Shown here one piece after another: positions 37,094 to 46,172 of a stretch of 64,000 nucleotides of DNA. A model generated the notes under the pieces. It was given only the letters and a program-made list of their open reading frames with translations, was not told the origin of the DNA and ran no database searches. The DNA lies in assembly GCA_016721245.1 (NCBI GenBank), contig JADKIQ010000009.1, positions 62,001 through 126,000 on the forward strand, in the 5' to 3' direction. This DNA is from Sphingobacteriales bacterium. GTDB lineage: Bacteria > Bacteroidota > Bacteroidia > Chitinophagales > JADIYW01. A program made the position numbers and the translations under genes. Position 1 is the stretch's first letter. Every line of letters starts with the position of its first letter.

Positions 37094-39166
37094 ATGCCTT
37101 CTAATGTTCCTATTATCAACCGAGAGCTGAGCTGGCTTTCATTCAATGAGCGTGTGCTGCAGGAAGCGGAGTGCAAGGATGTACCCGTGCTGGAACGATT
37201 GAAATTTCTGGGCATTTATTCCAATAATTTAGACGAGTTTTTTCGGGTGCGTATTGCCACTTTAAAACGCATGATGGATTTTGACAGACGGGCAAAACAA
37301 GAGCTTGGTTTTTCTCCGGCAAAAGTGATGGATGCCATACAGGCTAAATTAAAAGTGCTGCAGAAAAAATACACTAAAGCTTATGTTGATATCATTAAAG
37401 AACTGGAAAAAGAAAACATTTTTTTTCTGAATGAAACACAACTGGACAAAGCACAGGGGGAATTTGTAAAAAATTATTTTCAGGAAAAAGTACGATTGGA
37501 AATATTTCCCATCATGCTGGATAAAGCAAAAGAATTTCCAACCTTACTAGATGCTTCCATTTATCTGGCTATTCGTTTTTCCAAAACCAAAACCAAGGAA
37601 ACTCATTACGCACTGATAGAAGTTCCGACTGCCTCTGTTTCGCGCTTTCTGGTATTGCCTTCCAAAAAAGACAAGCAATACATTTTATTTTTAGACGATG
37701 TTATTCGTTATAATTTAAAATCTATTTTTCAGATTTATGATTTCGACAAGATTGAAGCGTACACGATAAAATTCACACGTGATGCAGAGCTGGATGTAGA
37801 CAATGATGTCTCACTGACCTTTATGGAATCGATGGAAATGAGTTTGAAAAAACGTAAAAGTGCAGACGCCTTACGTTTTGTGTACGATGCGCAGATGCCG
37901 AAAGATTTTCAGAACTATCTCATCAAAAAAATGGAACTGGACAACAAAGTTCAGTTATATGCCGGTGCCCGTTATCACAATTTTAAAGACTTTATCAAAT
38001 TTCCAACACTTGGAAAAACAAATTTATTAAATCCTGTTCAACAACATATTCCGCATCCTGATCTGGAAAAAGCACGTTCCATTTTAGAAAAAATGAGGAC
38101 GAAAGATATCCTTTTGTATTACCCGTATCATTCGTTCGATTACTTTTTAGATTTGCTGCGCGAAGCGGCTATTGATCCAAATGTTTCGCACATCCGGTGT
38201 ACGCTATATCGTGTGGCCTCCAACTCACATGTGATAAAATCACTAATTACGGCATTGCATAACGGAAAAGATGTTACCGTATTCATTGAACTGCGTGCGC
38301 GTTTTGATGAGGAAGCCAACATCGACTGGGCCACCATTTTGCGCGATGCGGGAGCACGCGTAATTACAGGTATCGCCGGATTGAAAGTACACTCTAAGGT
38401 TTGTCTGATAACGCGCAGGGAGAAAGGGCATAAAATTTATTATGGTTGTATCGGTACGGGAAATTTACACGAAAAAACAGCCCGCATTTATACGGATGCG
38501 CAATTGTTTACGTGCAACCAAACCATTACCCGAGAGGCGCGACAAATATTTTCATTTTTTGACAAAAATTATTCGGTTCCGAAATTCAATCAATTAATGG
38601 TGGCGCCGTTTAATTTGAGAAGCCGGCTTACGACCTTAATCAACCGGGAAATACGGAATGCAAAAGCAGGAAAAAAAGCGGAAATATTTTTGAAGCTGAA
38701 TAATCTGGTGGATGAAGACGTGATTGAAAAATTATACGCAGCCAGCAAAGCGGGTGTTAAAATAAGAATGATCGTGCGTGGTATTTGTTCTTTAGTTCCG
38801 GGTTTGCCGGGCATCAGCGAAAATATTGAAGCGATTAGCATAGTAGATAAATTTTTGGAGCACAACCGTGTGTTTGTTTTTCATAATCTGGGAAAGCCTG
38901 ATTTATTTATAGGTAGCGCAGATTTAATGACAAGAAATCTGGATCACAGAATTGAAGTAGTACTTCCGATTCTGGATGATAAAATAAAAAAACAACTCTT
39001 GCAGATGATGGAATTGCAGTGGAAGGATAATGTGAAAGCGAGAGTATTTAATGAAACGCAATCCAATGTATTTAAATTAAAAGCTGCCGGTGAAAAAACG
39101 GTACGTAGCCAGGATGCGATTTATGATTTCTGGCAGGATTTCGGTTCTGGAAAGAAGAAGAAATAG
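37094..39166 (+). CDS. ppk1: Polyphosphate kinase 1
   Basis: PPK1 reversibly transfers the terminal phosphate of ATP to polyphosphate. The 690-residue protein has all family blocks: INRELSWLSFNERVLQEA at the N-terminus, YHSFDYFLDLLREAA, IELRARFDEEANIDWA, GLKVHSKVCLITRRE with the likely phosphorylated His433, and GTGNLHEKTARIYTD. The C-terminal phospholipase D-like fold is complete. A -7-like TATATTTA lies upstream. The gene is flanked by a SixA-like phosphatase and, 0.7 kb downstream, ppx. Confidence 0.96.
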   Translation: MPSNVPIINRELSWLSFNERVLQEAECKDVPVLERLKFLGIYSNNLDEFFRVRIATLKRMMDFDRRAKQELGFSPAKVMDAIQAKLKVLQKKYTKAYVDIIKELEKENIFFLNETQLDKAQGEFVKNYFQEKVRLEIFPIMLDKAKEFPTLLDASIYLAIRFSKTKTKETHYALIEVPTASVSRFLVLPSKKDKQYILFLDDVIRYNLKSIFQIYDFDKIEAYTIKFTRDAELDVDNDVSLTFMESMEMSLKKRKSADALRFVYDAQMPKDFQNYLIKKMELDNKVQLYAGARYHNFKDFIKFPTLGKTNLLNPVQQHIPHPDLEKARSILEKMRTKDILLYYPYHSFDYFLDLLREAAIDPNVSHIRCTLYRVASNSHVIKSLITALHNGKDVTVFIELRARFDEEANIDWATILRDAGARVITGIAGLKVHSKVCLITRREKGHKIYYGCIGTGNLHEKTARIYTDAQLFTCNQTITREARQIFSFFDKNYSVPKFNQLMVAPFNLRSRLTTLINREIRNAKAGKKAEIFLKLNNLVDEDVIEKLYAASKAGVKIRMIVRGICSLVPGLPGISENIEAISIVDKFLEHNRVFVFHNLGKPDLFIGSADLMTRNLDHRIEVVLPILDDKIKKQLLQMMELQWKDNVKARVFNETQSNVFKLKAAGEKTVRSQDAIYDFWQDFGSGKKKK

Positions 39167-39242
39167 AACACAGATTTAGCGGAGTTTTATGATTAGACAG
39201 ATATTATCCTGATGTTTCTGAATAATATAACATACTGTTTAT

Positions 39243-39296
39243 TTACGCTTCGCGTCATTCCGTCCCAATGAATGTCAGGATTGTTCGGAATCTTAT
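39243..39296. repeat. CGTCATTCCG-type dispersed repeat
   Basis: CGTCATTCCG at 39245 followed by a reversed TTCGGAATC-like end at 39284 is the CCG variant of the family at 1881. It lies just beyond the ppk1 stop. Confidence 0.5.
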
Positions 39297-39305
39297 TGAT
39301 TGTTC

Positions 39306-39488
39306 TCATATTTTATTTACAAGACCCTTAATAATTATCATTACCAATGCAACTTCTTTGTTATAGCAAATTGCTATTATTGAAAAGAAAACTATCGCAA
39401 GGAAAAATTTTCCGAAATCCAGTAATGATTTAGTTTCATTTTCTGTCCAAGACCATTTCTTTTTACCTTCTTTATTTCTAATATCCAT
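39306..39488 (-). CDS. Small membrane protein (60 residues)
   Basis: The product has a charged N-terminal half (MDIRNKEGKKKWSWTENETK) and one long hydrophobic stretch (GKFFLAIVFFSIIAICYNKE, then VALVMIIIKGLV) that would form one or two membrane helices. Its ATG lies inside the last codons of the upstream small gene (11-base overlap, ATGGATATTAG), the mark of translational coupling. No family was recognised. The pair lies antisense to the ppk1-ppx gap. Confidence 0.5.
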   Translation of the reverse strand: MDIRNKEGKKKWSWTENETKSLLDFGKFFLAIVFFSIIAICYNKEVALVMIIIKGLVNKI

Positions 39489-39660
39489 CTTCTAACAATT
39501 TTATAGTGATTTTTGAAATTTGATATCCAATTGGTGCTAACCCAACACCCAATAACATTTGTCCTTTTATCAATAAACCAGCAACAATACTTGCTAGCAG
39601 CAACCATAGCATGACAAACATGATTAGATTGTGGTTTTGTATTTTATTTTTTATACACAT
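39478..39660 (-). CDS. Small membrane protein (60 residues)
   Basis: I prefer the ATG at 39660 (MCIKNKIQNHNLIMFVMLWL); an upstream ATG at 39699 would add 13 residues. The body is strongly hydrophobic (MFVMLWLLLASIVAGLLIKG, LLGVGLAPIGYQISK), consistent with two membrane helices. It overlaps the next small gene by 11 bases, so the two are likely one functional unit. No recognised family; sizes are close to typical two-component small membrane toxins or holins but this is only a resemblance. Confidence 0.5.
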   Translation of the reverse strand: MCIKNKIQNHNLIMFVMLWLLLASIVAGLLIKGQMLLGVGLAPIGYQISKITIKLLEDGY

Positions 39661-39841
39661 TTTATTAAATTTATTATCGAAATTACATCCAATCATCATG
39701 GCGTGATTATGAATTTAGTTTTATTTTCAGTCTTCAGTTTCTTCGGTTTTTATGGTTTCGGCATTTATTTAGAATAAGATGTTTTATTTGTAATTCACAA
39801 TCAGAAAATAAAACCGTAAATTGCTATCGTAAACCACACAC

Positions 39842-40744
39842 ATGAAATTCGCTGCTATAGATATTGGTTCCAATGCTGTCCGCTTAATTTTCATTAATGT
39901 ATATGAAACACCTGCCGGACCGCAGTTTGTGAAAGATGCCATGTATCGCGTGGCACTGCGTTTGGGTGAAGAAGCCTTTTTGAAAGGAAAAATCTCTGCT
40001 AAAAAAGAAGATGAATTACTTTCCACTATGAAAGCGTTCAAGCACCTGATTGATGTACACAAGCCGGTGCAAATCATGGCGTGCGCAACGTCTGCCATGC
40101 GGGATGCAAAAAATGCCAAGGAAATTGTGACCAAGGTGTTCAAAAAAACCGGCATCGATATAAAAATCATCAGCGGACAAAAAGAAGCGGAACTGATTCT
40201 TTCCAATCACGTAGAGAAATTTTCTTTAGACGAAACCAAGAATTATTTGTACATCGACGTGGGCGGCGGTTCTACGGAATTGATTTTATTGTCGAAAGGA
40301 AAACTGGTGGACAAATGGTCGTTCAACATCGGTACCTTACGTATGACGCTGGGCAAAGTGAAAGAAAAACACTGGAAAGAACTCGACGTGTGGGTGGATC
40401 ATTTTAAAGGAAAATACACACCACTGTTGGGTATCGGTTCCGGCGGAAATATCAACACCATTCAAAAGCATTTTGTAAAACGCAAAGAACAGGAGGTGTA
40501 TCTCAGCGATTTGCAAAAAACGTTTGATGCACTAAATGGATTGACTTTAGACGAACGTATTTTGAAATACGGTTTCCGTCCTGACAGAGCAGATGTGATT
40601 GTACCGGCGGCACAGATTTTCATGCACATTATGAAACGCCTGAATATTGAAACTTTGTTCGTTCCAAAAGTGGGCCTGGGTGACGGTATGATTCACGAGA
40701 TGTATGAGAAGATGACGAAAGGAAAAAAAGTGAAAAAGAAATAA
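39842..40744 (+). CDS. ppx: Exopolyphosphatase/GppA-family phosphatase
   Basis: The 300-residue protein has the sugar-kinase/Hsp70-like ATPase motifs of the Ppx/GppA family: FAAIDIGSNAVRLIF (phosphate 1), ACATSAMRDAKNAKE, and YIDVGGGSTELILLSKGK (phosphate 2). The GSGGNINTI block is also typical. It removes terminal phosphate from polyphosphate, or possibly from pppGpp. It is the catabolic counterpart of ppk1 in the same neighbourhood, on the same strand. Short length (300 residues) matches Ppx of Bacteroidota without the C-terminal HD domain. Confidence 0.9.
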   Translation: MKFAAIDIGSNAVRLIFINVYETPAGPQFVKDAMYRVALRLGEEAFLKGKISAKKEDELLSTMKAFKHLIDVHKPVQIMACATSAMRDAKNAKEIVTKVFKKTGIDIKIISGQKEAELILSNHVEKFSLDETKNYLYIDVGGGSTELILLSKGKLVDKWSFNIGTLRMTLGKVKEKHWKELDVWVDHFKGKYTPLLGIGSGGNINTIQKHFVKRKEQEVYLSDLQKTFDALNGLTLDERILKYGFRPDRADVIVPAAQIFMHIMKRLNIETLFVPKVGLGDGMIHEMYEKMTKGKKVKKK

Positions 40745-40771
40745 ACGCGCTCACATTTATTAAATCAAGCT

Positions 40772-41185
40772 ATGAAGAAACTTATTTTTTGCGCCTTGCT
40801 GTTTGCCGCCAATATGGGCTTTGCACAAAAACTGCATCTTTGTTTTACCTCCACAGATTCAGCCTTTATAGAAGATCCGATGCAGTTGTCGTTTAATGTA
40901 ATCGACAAAGACTGGGCAAATGGTTTTGTTCAGTACAAAGGCCAGCAGGATGCTTTCCTGCTTTCTTTCGCAGTAGAAAAAGTGTTGGAGAAAAATGACA
41001 GCCTCCCTCCAAAAGTAGAGTATTCTTTTAATGAATTTAAAAACGGAAAAACGACCGGAAAATATTTTATTGCTATCACCGGTTCTAAGGTAGATTATTT
41101 TTACTATTACGATAAGCAACGAAAAACGAAAATCAACTTTGCGCAGGATTTCAGCGCGGGAGAAAAATGCGGCTGTAGCTGGTAA
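40772..41185 (+). CDS. Exported hypothetical protein
   Basis: The protein of 137 residues has a clean signal peptide (MKKLIFCALLFAANMGFAQ) and a mature part with beta-strand character and a Cys-rich end (SAGEKCGCSW). No family was recognised. It starts 28 bp after ppx on the same strand, so co-transcription with ppx is likely. Confidence 0.7.
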   Translation: MKKLIFCALLFAANMGFAQKLHLCFTSTDSAFIEDPMQLSFNVIDKDWANGFVQYKGQQDAFLLSFAVEKVLEKNDSLPPKVEYSFNEFKNGKTTGKYFIAITGSKVDYFYYYDKQRKTKINFAQDFSAGEKCGCSW

Positions 41186-41188
41186 TTT

Positions 41189-43129
41189 TTATTCCACAAA
41201 CATATTGTTTTGTGTTACGGCGTTTATATTCTGTTCGTACAACTTGAACTGAAAAAATTGTGCCCCGAAATCTTTTCCTCTCGGATAAAAGCTAAACTGA
41301 AAATCCAGATATGGCAAACCTAAATCCACACTTCTGATGCGAATACCGGTGCCTATACCATATTGAAACTTGCTTTCTGTAAGCAGTTTTTTTCCATTTT
41401 CGCTCAGCCAGCCCATATCACAGAAGGCATACACCATGCCTTTGCTGAGTGCTACTATTTTATCGAGAAACAAATCACTTTCCACGCTCAATGTTATACT
41501 TTTGGAGCCTTTTAAAGACGGTGAGTAAAATCCGCGGATGCCATTCATGTCGTTGATGTTAAAGTAGCGTTCTTCCGGAATAAAGAAACCCAGATTAGTA
41601 CCGCCTTTCAGTATCTGGCGGAAATACATGTGTTTGGCGAAGGCTACTTTTTTCGAGACATAATCCAGTTTTATGGAGGTCTGCATCTGCTCTCCTTTTT
41701 TGTTTCGGATATAACCGCTGTAATTTACCTGCGGATATAAGAAGCCGAATTTTTTAAAATAGATGCCATAATTTACGGACAAATTTAAGGCTGCTCTTCT
41801 TCCGTAAATTTCGTCAAACTGAGGGCCAGCCCAGATTGATGCGCTGATGCCCCTCGGAAAATATTCAGCTATATCAATATAAAACGCATTACGTTCCAGG
41901 TAAAAATCCCAGCGCGCAATCCCAAACCCAAAACGATAATTTTGCTGCCTAATAAAAATTTCATTATAATTTCGGTTGATTATAAATGGTCGTGTTTTAT
42001 AGTCTCTGTAATTTATTTTGGTGGCAACAATAAATTTCAGTTTGTCGTCTTTACAAGGCATGAGTTTATTAACGGCAATAGCTCCTGCCAGCCACAAGGA
42101 ATAATAATTGGATTTGGCATTTACAAAACTTGACGGATCACGCAGATTTCCGTTCAAACTTAAGGTGCTGTTGTTGTAAACGTATTGTGCATTAAATGCC
42201 AGCGCTGTTTTTAAATTAAAAAATTTCCGGTTAACAGATACTGCAACATTCTGGTTCAGTTTTTCAATGACAAAGCTGGTGGTGAAATTAATTTGTGATG
42301 CTTGTATATTTTCGTATTTGTAGGTGCCGCCAATTGCCCATAGGTTGTATTTATTAAAATTGATACCGCCAAACACATTCAACGTATTAGGAAGTCCGAA
42401 AAAATTAAAGGTGGATGCGCTGAAAACCACACGGCCATTATAATATCCCGCAGACATTGACCAGGATAACCTGTCCTGCAGAAAAATCATAACCTCCACT
42501 TCGTCCGTGTTCAAACTATCCGGAAATACAATGATTTTAACGTCTTTGAATTTCTTTCTTTCCCACAATAATTTTTCAGAATCAGCGAAAAGAGTAGGAT
42601 TCACCACATCTCCTTCTTTGAAAAAAATATCTCCGCGGATATACCATTCTCTGCTTTTGAAATGAATGGCATTCCCGAATCGCTGGCCTTTGTTCATGGT
42701 TACAGGACAACCTTCGGGTGTACAACCAAAGGGCTTAAAAACAACCACATCTACACAGGTAATTTTTTTGCCGGCATACTTTTCATATTTCTCCACGCCG
42801 GAAAAATCTTTGCCATAACCTCTGTCGGAGTAATTGAAATAGGAAATAAACTTAAATGCTTTCTTTGTTTTCTCTACGCGTGTTTCTTTTTTATTGATGA
42901 CGAAAAACTCCGGTGAAATAGTTAGGGTATCATCTGTATCCGGTAAATAAACAACAGTATCCTGCGTTATAGCAGGGACATTTATGGTTGCTGTGTCTTT
43001 TATTATTGGCAAGGGTATTGTATCCTGCGCGTATATTGCGGAGAACGGTATTTGCATAACAAAAAAAAGCAACGTCGATAATAGTGTTGCTTTTAAAATT
43101 TTGTGGGTGTTGCAAATACGTTGCTGCAT
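41189..43129 (-). CDS. BamA/TamA-like outer-membrane protein, copy 1
   Basis: The 646-residue protein has a signal peptide (ATLLSTLLFFVMQIPFSAIYAQ), an N-terminal region with POTRA-like pieces (GVEKYEKYAGKKITCVDVVV; REWYIRGDIFFKEGDVV with LFADSEKLL), and a long C-terminal region of alternating strands, the 16-stranded barrel shape of the Omp85 family. The ending YLDFQFSFYPRGKDF is typical of Bacteroidota members of this group. They insert or translocate proteins or lipids; their exact role is unknown. The adjacent gene encodes a paralogue in tandem, 17 bp away on the same strand. Confidence 0.75.
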   Translation of the reverse strand: MQQRICNTHKILKATLLSTLLFFVMQIPFSAIYAQDTIPLPIIKDTATINVPAITQDTVVYLPDTDDTLTISPEFFVINKKETRVEKTKKAFKFISYFNYSDRGYGKDFSGVEKYEKYAGKKITCVDVVVFKPFGCTPEGCPVTMNKGQRFGNAIHFKSREWYIRGDIFFKEGDVVNPTLFADSEKLLWERKKFKDVKIIVFPDSLNTDEVEVMIFLQDRLSWSMSAGYYNGRVVFSASTFNFFGLPNTLNVFGGINFNKYNLWAIGGTYKYENIQASQINFTTSFVIEKLNQNVAVSVNRKFFNLKTALAFNAQYVYNNSTLSLNGNLRDPSSFVNAKSNYYSLWLAGAIAVNKLMPCKDDKLKFIVATKINYRDYKTRPFIINRNYNEIFIRQQNYRFGFGIARWDFYLERNAFYIDIAEYFPRGISASIWAGPQFDEIYGRRAALNLSVNYGIYFKKFGFLYPQVNYSGYIRNKKGEQMQTSIKLDYVSKKVAFAKHMYFRQILKGGTNLGFFIPEERYFNINDMNGIRGFYSPSLKGSKSITLSVESDLFLDKIVALSKGMVYAFCDMGWLSENGKKLLTESKFQYGIGTGIRIRSVDLGLPYLDFQFSFYPRGKDFGAQFFQFKLYEQNINAVTQNNMFVE

Positions 43130-43146
43130 TTCTAAAAATACAAAAA

Positions 43147-45051
43147 TTATTTTTCCTGCTCTACAAACATGTTATTTTGTATAATGGCATTGGGGTTGCT
43201 GCCCATCGCATGAAACTGGAAAATTTTTTCTCCAAAATCCTTTCCTCTCGGATAAAAACTAAATTGTACGTCAACATAGGGTACACCTAATTCAGCACTT
43301 CTTAAGCGCAGTCCAAAACCAAGACCATACTGAAAAACACTTTCTGAAAATAATGTACGCTTGTTTTCACTCAGCCATGCCATATCACAAAACACATAAG
43401 TCATTGCTTTTGTCAGTGCTATTTTTTTATCAAAGAAAATATCGCATTCCATATTTAGAAAGGCACTTTTGGATCCTTTTAAAAATGGCGAATAAAAACC
43501 GCGAATTCCGTTTGTTTCATTGATATTGAAATATCTGTCGGCAGGAAGAGAAGCACCCAGGCTGGTACCGAGTTTTAGTATTTGCCGGAAGTAAACAATT
43601 TTTGCCAGCGCCACTTTATCGGACACAAAATCCAGACTGATTTTTGAAATCATTTCCTCACCTTTTTTGTGGCGTACATATCCGTTGTAATTATACTGTG
43701 GATACAGATATCCGAATTTATTTACATGTAAACCATAGTTAACGGTAAAATCGAAAGAAACTCTTTGTCCGTAATATTCGTCAAACTGAGAACCAACCCA
43801 AAAGGAAGCACTGTAACCCCGCGGAAAAAATTCCGCAACATCTATGTAAAAAGAATTTTTAGCCAGATAATAATCCCATCTTGCCACACCAATTCCAACT
43901 CTGTAATTTTGCTGACTGACAAATATTTTATCATACAATCTGCTGTCCATAAACGGGCGTTTTTTGTAATGAGTGTTATCTATTTTAGTGGCAAATATTA
44001 ATTTCAGTTTATCGTCTTTAATGCTCATTATTTTGCTGAATGGCAAAGCATATGCGAGCCAGAGTGAATAATAATTTGATTTCGTTCTGATGTAGCTTGT
44101 CGTATCTTTTAAGTTATTGGTAAGACTATTGGTGCTGTAATCGTAACTGTATTTTACATCAAAAGCCCATTGTGTTTTTATGCTGAAAAAATTCCTGTAC
44201 AGCGAAACAACTGCGTTTTGGTTTAGTTTTTCAATCAGGAAGTTAGTGGCAAAGTTGATTTGCGACGATTTTATATTTTCATATTTATATGCTCCGCCAG
44301 CCGCCCAGAGGTTATATTTATTCAGGTTAATTCCGGCAAACACGGAAAGCGTATTGGGTTGTCCGAAGAAGTTATAGGTGGATATGCCGGCTATCAAGCG
44401 GTCATTGTATCCCAAACCCACTTCCCACGACAGCTTGTCCTGTAGGTATACGATTACGTCCACATTTTTTTTTGTGCTGTCTTCCGTCAGCAAGATGCTG
44501 ATGTCTTTGAACTTTTTTCGTCCCCACAATAATTTTTCTGTGTCTGCAAACAAAGAAGGAACAACTTTATCGCCTTCGTGAAATAAAATATCGTTTTTTA
44601 CAAACCATTCCTTGCTTTTAAAATGAATTTTATTGGCAAATTTTTGTCCCTTTTTTAATGGCTGAAGTGAATCCTCGACAATACTGCCGAATGGATTTAT
44701 AATGCTGATTTGAATACTTAGGATTTTTTTTCCTTTATACTGTTTGTATTTTTCTACTCCGGTAAAATCTTTGTTATTTCCTGAATCTTTATATTTTAAG
44801 TAAGAGAAAATTTTAAATGCCTTTTTCGCTTTTGCAGATCTGATGTCATTTTTCAAAATCTGCAGAGAATCCGGTGGTATCATCAAAGAAGAGTCGACCG
44901 GCCATATCTTTAAAGTATCAATTAATACCACTGCGGTATCAGGAGATACCAGTATAAAAGTCTGAGCATAAGAATATAAGAAAGAAGAAAAAAGGGAAAC
45001 AAACAATATTATACTTCTGAAAGACTCTGCTAATTTTTTGATTCTTAGCAT
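43147..45051 (-). CDS. BamA/TamA-like outer-membrane protein, copy 2
   Basis: This 634-residue protein mirrors copy 1 over its whole length, including GVEKYKQYKGKKILSIQISI, EWFVKNDILFHEGDKVVPSLF and the ending YVDVQFSFYPRGKDF. The signal segment is SFRSIILFVSLFSSFLYSYAQ. Identity looks moderate, so the duplication is not recent. It is upstream of copy 1 in the same transcription direction, so both are probably in one operon. Divergent roles, such as different client proteins, are plausible but not shown. Confidence 0.75.
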   Translation of the reverse strand: MLRIKKLAESFRSIILFVSLFSSFLYSYAQTFILVSPDTAVVLIDTLKIWPVDSSLMIPPDSLQILKNDIRSAKAKKAFKIFSYLKYKDSGNNKDFTGVEKYKQYKGKKILSIQISIINPFGSIVEDSLQPLKKGQKFANKIHFKSKEWFVKNDILFHEGDKVVPSLFADTEKLLWGRKKFKDISILLTEDSTKKNVDVIVYLQDKLSWEVGLGYNDRLIAGISTYNFFGQPNTLSVFAGINLNKYNLWAAGGAYKYENIKSSQINFATNFLIEKLNQNAVVSLYRNFFSIKTQWAFDVKYSYDYSTNSLTNNLKDTTSYIRTKSNYYSLWLAYALPFSKIMSIKDDKLKLIFATKIDNTHYKKRPFMDSRLYDKIFVSQQNYRVGIGVARWDYYLAKNSFYIDVAEFFPRGYSASFWVGSQFDEYYGQRVSFDFTVNYGLHVNKFGYLYPQYNYNGYVRHKKGEEMISKISLDFVSDKVALAKIVYFRQILKLGTSLGASLPADRYFNINETNGIRGFYSPFLKGSKSAFLNMECDIFFDKKIALTKAMTYVFCDMAWLSENKRTLFSESVFQYGLGFGLRLRSAELGVPYVDVQFSFYPRGKDFGEKIFQFHAMGSNPNAIIQNNMFVEQEK

Positions 45052-45066
45052 TCATCTAAAGATACA

Positions 45067-45714
45067 CTATTTTTTGATTCTAATTTGTATTGCTTTGATG
45101 ATCATTGGTAAAATAGAAATGAACACGATACCTAAAATGAATTTTTCAAGGTTTTTTTCTACAAAAGGAATATTTCCTAAAAAATAACCCACTATCGTAA
45201 CGGAAGACACCCAGAGAATACCGCCTAAAATGTCATAGGGTAAAAAGGTCTTGTAATTCATTTTGCCTACGCCGGAAACAAAAGGCGTAACGGTACGTAC
45301 AATCGGGATAAAACGGGCGATAATGATGGTTTTGGTGCCTTGTTTTTCAAAATAATTATGTACCTCATTTATCCATTCCGGATTTACCAGTGGTTTACCT
45401 TTGAATTTCCAACTGAGCACATGTTCGCTGAAATATTTTCCTACAAAATAATTTAAGTTATCTCCGATAATGGCTGCCGCAATTAATAATGGTATCAGTA
45501 CAAAAATATTCAGCCCTGATTGCTGTGCGCACAATAAACCTGCGGTAAACAATAATGAATCGCCGGGTAAAAACGGCATAATCACTAGTCCTGTTTCTAC
45601 AAAAATGATTAAAAACAAAATGGCATAAATTAAATTACCGTGTTCCTGAAACAGCTGTAATAAAACGTCTTTGGTGTGCGTTAAAAGTTCTAATAAAAAA
45701 TGAATGTATTCCAT
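45067..45714 (-). CDS. DedA-family membrane protein
   Basis: The 215-residue protein has the DedA/SNARE-associated domain: LIFVETGLVIMPFLPGDSLL near the N-terminus, GDNLNYFVGKY and the signature IIARFIPIVRTVTPFVSGVG. The basic arginines of this last block are characteristic. DedA proteins are involved in lipid scrambling or proton-dependent membrane homeostasis, and several membrane-spanning helices are visible. The stop is 15 bp upstream of the BamA-like copy 2 start, so all three genes may be co-transcribed. Confidence 0.9.
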   Translation of the reverse strand: MEYIHFLLELLTHTKDVLLQLFQEHGNLIYAILFLIIFVETGLVIMPFLPGDSLLFTAGLLCAQQSGLNIFVLIPLLIAAAIIGDNLNYFVGKYFSEHVLSWKFKGKPLVNPEWINEVHNYFEKQGTKTIIIARFIPIVRTVTPFVSGVGKMNYKTFLPYDILGGILWVSSVTIVGYFLGNIPFVEKNLEKFILGIVFISILPMIIKAIQIRIKK

Positions 45715-45715
45715 A

Positions 45716-45762
45716 AAAGTAATAAGTATTGAGTATTAAGTAATAAGTATCATAATTAAGAT
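45716..45762. repeat. AGTAATAAGT-type low-complexity dispersed repeat
   Basis: The DNA reads AAGTAATAAGTATTGAGTAT and then TAAGTAATAAGTATC. Related pieces occur at 30522, 57004, 60143 and 60285. Confidence 0.5.
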
Positions 45763-45818
45763 ACTTTCACAAGATACGGGTTTTAATGAATTGTGGAATT
45801 ACAGAATGGCAGAATGTG

Positions 45819-45826
45819 TATTTTTG
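45819..45826 (+). promoter_or_regulatory. Candidate -7 element of the DUF486-type gene
   Basis: TATTTTTG matches TAnnTTTG and lies 18 bp before the ATG at 45844. The -33 element is weak. Confidence 0.4.
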
Positions 45827-45843
45827 AGTACAAAATTTACTGT

Positions 45844-46170
45844 ATGCAAACCATTCTCCTGCTCCTTATTTCCAATTCATTTATGACCTATGCCTGGTAC
45901 GGGCATTTAAAGAATCCTAATTTAAAACTATGGCAGGCGGTGCTGATCAGCTGGGGTGTTGCCTTTTTTGAATATTGTTTTATGGTGCCGGCAAACAGAA
46001 TAGGGTATAAAACATTTAATGCGTATCAGTTAAAAATTATTCAGGAAGTAATTACACTGAGTGTTTTTGTAGTGTTTGCTTATTTTTTTCTGGGAGAAAA
46101 ACTGCGTTGGAATTATGCGGTAAGTTTTGTATTTATTTTTCTTGCTGTTATTTTCATGTTCAAAAAGTAA
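45844..46170 (+). CDS. DMT-family small membrane protein (DUF486)
   Basis: I choose the ATG at 45844 since the preceding 17 in-frame residues are not conserved-like. The 108-residue product starts MQTILLLLISNSFMTYAWYG and has four hydrophobic segments, with LKNPNLKLWQAVLISWGVAF and PANRIGYKTFNAYQLKIIQE between them; this is the layout of the DUF486/DMT small-multidrug-resistance-like family. Transport substrate unknown. It converges with the T9SS cargo gene, leaving 2 bp between stops. Confidence 0.85.
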   Translation: MQTILLLLISNSFMTYAWYGHLKNPNLKLWQAVLISWGVAFFEYCFMVPANRIGYKTFNAYQLKIIQEVITLSVFVVFAYFFLGEKLRWNYAVSFVFIFLAVIFMFKK

Positions 46171-46172
46171 TA

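Noticed and set aside
39306..39660. Type I toxin-antitoxin or holin call for the small membrane proteins
   Set aside because: Size and hydrophobicity fit but no antitoxin RNA, lysin gene or family motif was seen.
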